DNA of 9,677 nucleotides from Acidobacteriota bacterium (GTDB taxonomy: Bacteria; Acidobacteriota; Vicinamibacteria; Vicinamibacterales; 2-12-FULL-66-21): positions 1-9,677 of the forward strand of contig JACDCA010000062.1 in assembly GCA_013694635.1 (NCBI GenBank). Reading direction: 5' to 3'. The notes under the pieces were generated by a model, which saw nothing but the letters and a program-made list of their open reading frames with translations, was not told the DNA's origin and did not search any database. Shown here piece by piece: positions 5,713 through 9,677 of this stretch; position 1 is the stretch's first letter; each line of letters starts with the position of its first letter. The position numbers and the translations under genes were made by a program.

Positions 5713-6501
5713 ATGTTCATTCCGACTCTTCTCCAGGACCAGGTCGCGATCGTCACCGGTGGCGGCACCGGCATCGGGCTGGCGATCGCAAAGCGGCTGG
5801 GGGAGTTTGGTGCGCGCGTCGCCATCGGCAGCCGTAATTCGGAGAACCTGGAAAAAGGAAGCGCCGAGCTGCGTCATGCGGGGTTCGATCCGCTTGCCGT
5901 TCAGGTCGACGTGCGAAATCCCGAACAGGTCGACGAAATGGTGTCGCGCGTCGTGCGTCACTTCGGCCGCATCGACATCCTGGTGAACAACGCCGCCGGG
6001 AATTTCGTGTGCCGCGCCGAGGATCTGTCGCCCAACGGCTGGAACGCGGTGATCGGCATCGTTCTCAATGGCAGTTTTTATTGCTCGCGTGCCGTGGGCC
6101 GTCACATGATCGAGCGCGGGCAGGGTGGGGCGATCGTGTCGATTCTCGCGAACTACGTCTGGACCGGGAGTGCAGGCACCGTCCATTCCGCGGCAGCGAA
6201 GGCGGGTGTGATGTCGATGACGCAGACGCTCGCCGCCGAATGGGCCCCGCACAGAATTCGCGTCAATGCCGTCGCTCCCGGCGCGGTCGAATCGGCAGGA
6301 GCTGCGAAACAGCTGTGGAACACACCCGAAGCCGTCCAGCGGATCACCGATCGCATCCCGCTCAAGCGCTGGGCGCAGCCGGTCGAGATCGCCGACGCCG
6401 TCGCATTCCTGGTGTCGCCGAACGCCGGGTTCATTACGGGTGAGATATTGACCGTCGACGGTGGCGCGTGGATGGGGCGGGGCACGTTCGACTTTCTCTG
6501 A
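5713..6501 (+). CDS. SDR oxidoreductase, 2,4-dienoyl-CoA reductase-like
   Basis: This 262-aa Rossmann-fold enzyme has the NAD(P) motif TGGGTGIG (15-22), the acidic motif VDV, and NNAAGNF (92-98). The usual YxxxK is absent: Ser159 stands at the Tyr place before Lys163. Instead the pattern follows mitochondrial DECR1-type 2,4-dienoyl-CoA reductases: LSPNGWNAVIGIVLNG with Asn119, a displaced Tyr148 in ANYVWTGSAG, then Ser159 and Lys163 in VHSAAAKAG, LAAEWAPHRIRVNAVAPG, and VDGG near the end. The predicted reaction is NADPH-dependent reduction of 2,4-dienoyl-CoA during breakdown of unsaturated fatty acids, in the cytosol. It is not related to the flavoprotein FadH of E. coli. ATG 5713 fits the family start (two residues before PTLL), although the ribosome site is weak. 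The gene is divergent from the lipoprotein with very little space between the starts. Confidence 0.85.
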   Translation: MFIPTLLQDQVAIVTGGGTGIGLAIAKRLGEFGARVAIGSRNSENLEKGSAELRHAGFDPLAVQVDVRNPEQVDEMVSRVVRHFGRIDILVNNAAGNFVCRAEDLSPNGWNAVIGIVLNGSFYCSRAVGRHMIERGQGGAIVSILANYVWTGSAGTVHSAAAKAGVMSMTQTLAAEWAPHRIRVNAVAPGAVESAGAAKQLWNTPEAVQRITDRIPLKRWAQPVEIADAVAFLVSPNAGFITGEILTVDGGAWMGRGTFDFL

Positions 6502-6525
6502 GTCGCTTTAGCCGCCGGCTTCCTG

Positions 6526-6574
6526 CTCGTTGTCACGCGTCACGCGCCCGTCTCGTTGTCACGCGTCACGCGCC
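6526..6574 (+). repeat. Two perfect 23-bp direct repeats, period 26
   Basis: Positions 6526-6548 and 6552-6574 are identical over 23 bp. Each contains the doubled heptamer TCACGCG and the palindrome ACGCGT. They lie 25 bp after the SDR stop in a 289-bp non-coding stretch (6502-6790) that otherwise holds only the promoter of the PAS gene. No terminator is evident. They may be protein-binding sites or an intergenic repeat family. Confidence 0.6.
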
Positions 6575-6732
6575 GCCCGTAACCTCCGCTCGTCCTATCT
6601 CCGCTTCCGATTGCGACTTCTTCATAGCCCCTATGTCGACGGGTTCATCCTCGCCTGCAGACACGTCTCCTAACGTAAGACAAAGCAGAATCGATGCCGT
6701 TTTTTCAGATGAGGCTGCGGGTGTGTTGAGGT

Positions 6733-6748
6733 TGGTTTGCCGTTTGCA
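6733..6748 (+). promoter_or_regulatory. Sigma-54-like (-24/-12) promoter upstream of the PAS-domain gene
   Basis: TGGTTTGCCGTTTGCA keeps the two invariant elements, GG at 6734-6735 and GC at 6746-6747, with exact 12-nt phasing and a full TTGCA at -12. The CAC after TGG is replaced by TTT. Transcription would start near 6759, leaving a ~32-nt leader with a strong ribosome site before ATG 6791. Confidence 0.45.
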
Positions 6749-6790
6749 ATTTGCTCAGCCAGGCCGCGAGGCGCGAGGAAGGAGGGTCGC

Positions 6791-7072
6791 ATGAAGGTCT
6801 GGACTGATTACAACGGCGCAATTCTCGAAGTCTCGCCACAGGCTGCGGAAACCTTGAACGTCGCCGCCCGAAGCCTCGCGAAGCGGCCCTTCTACCTGTT
6901 CTTTACCGGCGACCGCCACCTGGCGCTGAGGGCGCTCGACCTCGCCGTCCGCGGACAGCCAGAGACGTTCGACGGCCTGCTACACCCGCGTGAGAAGAAG
7001 TACATCCAGGTGCGGGTGGCGCTGGAGCCTGCGCCGCCGGAGGCCGTGCTCTGGACGATTACGTTGGTTTAA
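6791..7072 (+). CDS. Single PAS-domain-like small protein
   Basis: This 93-aa protein resembles one PAS domain and nothing else. YNGAILEVSPQAAETLNV is the typical first strand pair and helix; RSLAKRPFYLFF and the helix DRHLALRALDLAVRG follow; the C-terminal strands are FDGLLHPREKKYIQVRVALEPA and AVLWTITLV. There is no output domain, signal peptide or membrane segment, so it may act as a cytoplasmic ligand-binding or partner-binding module for a kinase or regulator encoded elsewhere. ATG 6791 is clear because GGAGG at 6781-6785 lies 5 nt upstream; an in-frame upstream start at 6737 would lie inside the predicted promoter. The likely sigma-54 promoter links it to the NtrC-type activator at 602-2026. 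The exact PAS subfamily and any bound cofactor cannot be told. Confidence 0.75.
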   Translation: MKVWTDYNGAILEVSPQAAETLNVAARSLAKRPFYLFFTGDRHLALRALDLAVRGQPETFDGLLHPREKKYIQVRVALEPAPPEAVLWTITLV

Positions 7073-7080
7073 GAAAGCAA

Positions 7081-7188
7081 CTAGCCGCGGACCTGTGAAA
7101 TCAGGTAGGCAATGGCCACGATCAGGAGAACGGCCCCGACCGCCCAGGCTTCGATATTCTCCGTCAACCGTTCAAATCTTCTCGACAT
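7081..7188 (-). CDS. 35-aa single-pass membrane peptide
   Basis: This short ORF runs from ATG 7188 to TAG 7081. It has a basic start (MSRRFERLTENIE), one hydrophobic segment of about 18 residues (AWAVGAVLLIVAIAYLIS), and a short basic end (QVRG). The layout is that of a small inner-membrane protein with a cytosolic amphipathic N-terminus. GGA lies 5 nt upstream of the ATG. It is convergent with the PAS gene, with 8 bp between stops. Its function is unknown. Codon use looks like that of the neighbours, but at this length chance is hard to exclude. Confidence 0.45.
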   Translation of the reverse strand: MSRRFERLTENIEAWAVGAVLLIVAIAYLISQVRG

Positions 7189-7230
7189 CGGTTCCAGGGA
7201 CCTTCACTGAAAAGGGACTGACGTCGCGAA

Positions 7231-7335
7231 TTAGCAGCCCGCCAAAAAGGGACCCGAGCCAGGCCCTAATCGTTTGGACAGGCGTCGAAGGTTTCTCAGG
7301 ATGAATGCTGCGAGGGGAAGCAGAAGCCTGATCAT
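7231..7335 (-). CDS. Possible 34-aa hydrophobic/basic peptide
   Basis: This weak candidate starts at ATG 7335 with GAGGA 4 nt upstream. The N-terminus is hydrophobic (MIRLLLPLAAFIL), then basic (RNLRRLSKRL), then a short Gly/Pro tail ending in Cys. It could be a small membrane-associated peptide or chance. I see nothing else in the stretch 7189-7413 on either strand. Confidence 0.2.
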   Translation of the reverse strand: MIRLLLPLAAFILRNLRRLSKRLGPGSGPFLAGC

Positions 7336-7340
7336 GAAGT

Positions 7341-7613
7341 CCTCAGCACCATCCTGTGCCCCACGCCACAGTCGCCCAGCGCAGCACTGGAACAGCTTCC
7401 GTCGGTTCCGGCTTCAGCCCGTCTGGGTTCGGGTGAGCTGCGGTTCCTCTCGAAAGAAGAAGGGGCCATCCTTCGGACACTCATAGGCGCGGAGCACCGT
7501 GGGCCGACCGTTCGGGTTGATCTGCCCATGAGCACCGACGTACTGCAGTGAACTCCCCGCATAGGGGCATTCCTTCAAAGCGCCGTCTCGACGGCATCAG
7601 CCAGCGTTTTCAT
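7341..7613 (-). pseudogene. Frameshifted zinc-ribbon-like ORF, paralogue of the next upstream ORF
   Basis: The coding signal is spread over three frames. ATG 7613 overlaps the upstream stop (TAATG) and gives 12 codons, MKTLADAVETAL, before a TGA. The middle frame (7414-7578, TTG start possible) reads KECPYAGSSLQYVG, then AYECPKDGPFFFREEPQ. After its stop, a third frame reads GLKPEP, which matches the end of the neighbouring ORF. The pattern C-P-x-x-x-S-x-L ... C parallels SCPSCATPLKLV ... YLCHFHGRF next door, but the second Cys is Ala here. Each frame change is repaired by adding one base, so these may be real decay or missing bases in the assembly. The function would be that of a small zinc-ribbon protein of unknown role. 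Confidence 0.35.
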
Positions 7614-7651
7614 TATTCCGCCGTATCCCACATCGGTTCCGGCTTCAGCCC
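7402..7651. repeat. 19-bp exact direct repeat shared by the two zinc-ribbon-like ORFs
   Basis: The same 19 bp beginning TCGGTTCCGG occurs at 7402-7420 and 7633-7651, 231 bp apart. On the minus strand it encodes the GLKPEP end of the ORF at 7613-7822 and the out-of-frame equivalent in its broken neighbour, so it marks an old tandem duplication. Confidence 0.6.
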
Positions 7652-7822
7652 TTCCGTGTCCGTGAATCGGAACCGCCCGTGGAAGTGGCAGAGGTAAATC
7701 CTAAACTTCTCGATAACCGTCTCGACTGCTGATACCAGCTTTAAGGGCGTGGCGCATGACGGGCAACTCAGGGGAATGCCAGGCTCAGGCTGGCCGCGAA
7801 ACGTGGCTGGAGTGTGGTGCAA
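7613..7822 (-). CDS. Small zinc-ribbon-like hypothetical protein
   Basis: The ORF encodes up to 69 aa, ending AEGLKPEP-like (TEGLKPEPMWDTAE). The CPSC knuckle (SCPSCATPLKLV) and a later C-x-F-H-G (YLCHFHGRFRF) would make a one-zinc ribbon with Cys/Cys/Cys/His ligands. The only start codon in frame is TTG 7822, without a ribosome site; a stop lies four codons upstream. The true 5' end may therefore be damaged or the start unusual. Its stop overlaps the ATG of the broken paralogue (TAATG). I do not recognise the family. It is divergent from the Lrp gene, 128 bp away. Confidence 0.4.
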   Translation of the reverse strand: MHHTPATFRGQPEPGIPLSCPSCATPLKLVSAVETVIEKFRIYLCHFHGRFRFTDTEGLKPEPMWDTAE

Positions 7823-7917
7823 CGGCGCACATTACCACGGAAGAGCTCGCGTCAGCGAACTCCCCTGACGAAGGCCGCGAAATCCTTATAGGGAAAATCC
7901 ATTACGGAATTGGTGGT

Positions 7918-7944
7918 TTGCGAACGCTACAATTAGCGTATAAT
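7918..7944 (+). promoter_or_regulatory. Promoter of the Lrp gene with overlapping operator-like palindrome
   Basis: A perfect -10 TATAAT lies at 7939-7944, with TTGCGA at 7918-7923 as a weak -35 (15-nt spacing). The start site would fall at about 7951, which is the A of the ATG, so the mRNA is probably leaderless. ACGCTA (7924-7929) and TAGCGT (7934-7939) form a perfect 6-bp inverted repeat with a 4-bp gap that covers the spacer and the first base of the -10. This is an ideal position for autorepression by the Lrp product. Confidence 0.6.
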
Positions 7945-7950
7945 TCTGGT

Positions 7951-8442
7951 ATGGAGGCTCAAAACAGAATAATTGACGAAATAGACGTCGCTATTCTGTA
8001 TCTTCTTTCGACAAACGCCCGTGAGACCCAGGTAGAGATCGCCCGTGCGGTAGGTCTGGCGCCTTCTGCTGTGCTCGAGCGCATCCGGAAGCTCGAGGCC
8101 CGCAAGGTCATCCGGGGCTACGCCGCGGACGTGGATCCCAATGCCCTTGGGCAGGGACTGCTGGCCTTTGTCGCCGTCCGCAGCGAGGACGGCCCGGCCG
8201 ACGACAGCGTCGCCCGTCACCTTGCCTCATTCCCGGAGATCCTCGAAGTGCATCACGTGGCTGGCGAGGACTGCTACATGGTGAAGGTCCGCACGAGAGA
8301 TGCCGAGCAGCTCGGGACGATGCTCCGCACGCGGATCGGAAGGATTCCGGGTGTGAGTTCGACTCGGACGACGATCGTGCTCGAGACGGTCAAGGAAACA
8401 TCGCGGCTCGCCATCCCGCGCCCGCAGAAAGTCGCGCGATGA
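7951..8442 (+). CDS. Lrp/AsnC-family transcriptional regulator
   Basis: This 163-aa protein has the standard two-part Lrp build. An N-terminal winged HTH (IIDEIDVAILYLLSTNARETQVEIARAVGLAPSAVLERI, RKLEARKVIRGYAADVDP, ~7-63) is followed by an alpha-beta RAM ligand-binding domain (GQGLLAFVAVRSED, FPEILEVHHVAGEDCYMVKVRTRDAEQL, IPGVSSTRTTIVLETVKE). It should form dimers to octamers and sense a small molecule, usually an amino acid. ATG 7951 is chosen because the HTH begins right after it and the TATAAT box lies 6 nt before it; the longer frame back to 7756 would run through the promoter. Its stop overlaps the EamA start (ATGA 8439-8442), the usual arrangement of an Lrp regulator with the exporter it controls. 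Confidence 0.92.
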   Translation: MEAQNRIIDEIDVAILYLLSTNARETQVEIARAVGLAPSAVLERIRKLEARKVIRGYAADVDPNALGQGLLAFVAVRSEDGPADDSVARHLASFPEILEVHHVAGEDCYMVKVRTRDAEQLGTMLRTRIGRIPGVSSTRTTIVLETVKETSRLAIPRPQKVAR

Positions 8443-9470
8443 CAACGAAGGCGCAGAAGAAGCTGGCGCTCCTCGCGTGGATCGCGGTGTGCCTGATCTG
8501 GGGAACGACGTATCTTGGCATCGCTGTATCGCTGGAGTCGATGCCTCCCGCGTTGATGGGCGGATTTCGCTGGACGATCGCCGGCCTGCTGCTCGCTGGT
8601 TTCGTGATTGCGCGCGGCGAGCGCCTGCCGCCGCCGTCGCGGTGGGGCGGCATTCTGCTGATGGCCTTCCTGCTGCTCGGCCTGGGAAACGGCGGCGTCG
8701 TATTCGCGGAACAGTGGGTGCCAAGCGGCCTCGCCGCGGTCATGGTTGCGACCTCTCCATTCTGGATGGCAGCCGTCGAGGCGGGCCTGCGTGATGGCGA
8801 GAAGCTGCGCGCCAGGACGGTTGCCGGACTGTTGATCGGTTTCTCCGGCATTCTCGTACTGGTCTGGCCCGACCTGACGCTCGACACGGGCAACCGGCGA
8901 TTCCTCGCCGGCGTCATCGCGCTGCAGATCGCGTCACTTGGATGGGCACTGGGTTCCGCTTACTCGCGGCGCCACGCGCGCAACGACAACATCCTGGGGA
9001 CGACGGCTTTACAGATGCTGGCCGGCGGCCTCATGATGCTCGCCGCGGCCACGGCGCTCGGCGAATGGCAAAAACTGTTTTTCACGGCACGCACCGGCGC
9101 GGCACTCGCGTATCTCTCCACCATCGGCGCCGTCGGCGGCTTCGTCGCCTACACGTACGCGCTGCGGCATCTGTCGGTGTCATTCGTGTCGCTGTATGCC
9201 TACATCAACCCGGTCATTGCCGTCGCGCTTGGCGTACTGCTGCTGAACGAGCCATTCGACTGGCGGATGGCAACCGCGGCAGCGCTCGTCTTCGCGGGTG
9301 TGACGGTCGTGCGGTGGGGGAAAGGCTCGGGTGACGCACCGACGCGTGACGCCCTTCGTCCTGTTTCTTTGGATGTTGCTGGGCTCCGCAATGGTCTCGG
9401 GCCAGGCGCCTGCGTCGAGCCCCGAACCAGGCCGGCTGGAGCCGGCCTCCACCGAAGACGCGCCGGATAG
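8439..9470 (+). CDS. EamA/DMT-superfamily transporter with apparent frameshifted end
   Basis: The protein has about ten hydrophobic segments in two EamA repeats. The first begins LLAWIAVCLIWGTTYLGI with FRWTIAGLLLAG; the second begins LAGVIALQIASLGWALGSAYSRR and ends with SVSFVSLYAYINPVIAVALGVLLLNEPFDWRMATAAALVFAGVTVV. The family exports amino acids and other metabolites through the inner membrane, and coupling to an Lrp regulator supports a small-molecule (amino-acid) exporter. The normal protein would end near residue 300. Here the frame continues about 40 residues with a Gly/Arg-rich, non-family tail and overlaps the next gene by 140 nt. One extra G in the run 9316-9320 would make it end at TGA 9332-9334, overlapping the next start as GTGA. 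I take the tail after about 9315 as a frameshift product. Confidence 0.9.
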   Translation: MTTKAQKKLALLAWIAVCLIWGTTYLGIAVSLESMPPALMGGFRWTIAGLLLAGFVIARGERLPPPSRWGGILLMAFLLLGLGNGGVVFAEQWVPSGLAAVMVATSPFWMAAVEAGLRDGEKLRARTVAGLLIGFSGILVLVWPDLTLDTGNRRFLAGVIALQIASLGWALGSAYSRRHARNDNILGTTALQMLAGGLMMLAAATALGEWQKLFFTARTGAALAYLSTIGAVGGFVAYTYALRHLSVSFVSLYAYINPVIAVALGVLLLNEPFDWRMATAAALVFAGVTVVRWGKGSGDAPTRDALRPVSLDVAGLRNGLGPGACVEPRTRPAGAGLHRRRAG

Positions 9471-9677
9471 CCGCGTCAGACGCATTCCCTTTTTCGCGCG
9501 CACCCACCGAAAGCAGCTGTCACCGCGCCGCGAGGCGATCGTCTCGTCCGCAGGGTTCTGGGGGCAGCACGCGACCGACGAATGGGGCGCCATCGTCCTT
9601 GCGCCGGCGCTATTGGATACGTGGCGGTACTTTCACCCGGAGTCGAAAGCGGCAGCCTGGCTTTCGCGCGGCGTGAA
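9331..9677 (+). CDS. Exported hypothetical protein (partial, runs off the right edge)
   Basis: The frame is open from GTG 9331 to the edge, 115 codons without a stop. AAAGG at 9321-9325 lies 5 nt upstream; GTG 9346 is a second possible start. Residues 1-27 form a signal peptide (basic MTHRRVTPF, hydrophobic VLFLWMLLGSAMV, cleavage near SGQA). A Pro/Glu-rich linker follows, then the start of a domain with SSAGFWGQHATDEWGAIVLAPALLDTWRYF and HPESKAAAWLSRG. I do not recognise the family. It follows the transporter with no gap and may belong to the same operon. The overlapping transporter tail (9331-9470) is in another frame, and this frame looks more protein-like there. Confidence 0.65.
   Translation, partial: MTHRRVTPFVLFLWMLLGSAMVSGQAPASSPEPGRLEPASTEDAPDSRVRRIPFFARTHRKQLSPRREAIVSSAGFWGQHATDEWGAIVLAPALLDTWRYFHPESKAAAWLSRGV

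Noticed and set aside
5181..5837. Plus-strand frame opposite the lipoprotein
   Set aside because: It is the exact codon mirror of the lipoprotein frame. Its openness follows from that frame having only one internal TGA and from codon choice; it ends inside the SDR gene.
7332..7562. 76-codon minus-strand frame beginning MRGVHCSTS
   Set aside because: It is out of frame with the zinc-ribbon-like pattern, low in protein-like character, and explained as a shadow of the broken paralogue.
7681..7720. CGATAA motif as another sigma-28 promoter
   Set aside because: No TAAA at a suitable distance and no gene correctly placed downstream.
7756..7950. Upstream extension of the Lrp gene
   Set aside because: It would translate through a perfect TATAAT box and the palindrome, and adds residues not found in Lrp proteins.

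Overview
The window is GC-rich bacterial DNA with dense, short-spaced genes on both strands. Repeated start/stop overlaps (ATGA at 2301 and 8439, GTGA at 5178) indicate translationally coupled operons. Protein styles (NtrC regulator, hybrid NtrB-type kinase, mini two-component pieces, EamA exporter with an Lrp partner, GTG/TTG starts) would fit an Acidobacteriota-like soil organism. That placement is an inference, because no marker gene is present.

Layout. 1-2026 (minus): an NtrC-type sigma-54 activator, followed downstream by a protein with a tandem basic octapeptide tail that runs off the left edge. 2104-2537 (plus): a coupled pair of tiny proteins, a MerR/excisionase-type HTH and a stand-alone histidine-kinase-like H-box helix protein. 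It is preceded by a sigma-28-like promoter and followed by a terminator-like hairpin. 2742-3653 (plus): a FliA/WhiG-type sigma factor behind a good -24/-12 (sigma-54) promoter and a 5' leader hairpin. 3658-5178 (minus): a PAS-HisKA-HATPase-REC hybrid kinase. Immediately upstream of the kinase and overlapping it by 4 nt is a small lipoprotein of the PCYCGC/CYCXC kind (5175-5684, minus). 5713-6501 (plus): an SDR closely resembling 2,4-dienoyl-CoA reductase. 6791-7072 (plus): a single-PAS-domain protein behind a second sigma-54-like promoter. 7081-7822 (minus): a gene-poor stretch with small ORFs, namely a 35-aa membrane peptide, a weak 34-aa ORF, and two related zinc-ribbon-like ORFs, one broken. 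7951-9470 (plus): an Lrp/AsnC regulator, apparently leaderless with an operator-like palindrome, coupled to an EamA/DMT transporter. 9331-9677 (plus): the start of an exported protein of unknown function.

The most interesting signal is the lipoprotein gene at 5175-5684. Its frame contains one TGA (5334-5336) exactly where the family has the first Cys of a C-terminal CxxC motif. The same frame then continues for 52 codons of family-like sequence and stops at a TGA that overlaps the kinase start as GTGA. A hairpin with 6-bp perfect outer arms lies just after the TGA, as in bacterial SECIS elements. I read this as a candidate selenocysteine-containing (UxxC) lipoprotein encoded with a hybrid histidine kinase. 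A gene caller that stops at TGA would truncate it at 5334.

The genes at 602-3653 and 6791-7072 look like one regulatory module. An NtrC-type activator could fire the sigma-54 promoters of the FliA-like sigma factor and the PAS protein. The sigma factor in turn could read the sigma-28-like promoter of the HTH/H-box pair. This wiring is inferred from promoter motifs only.
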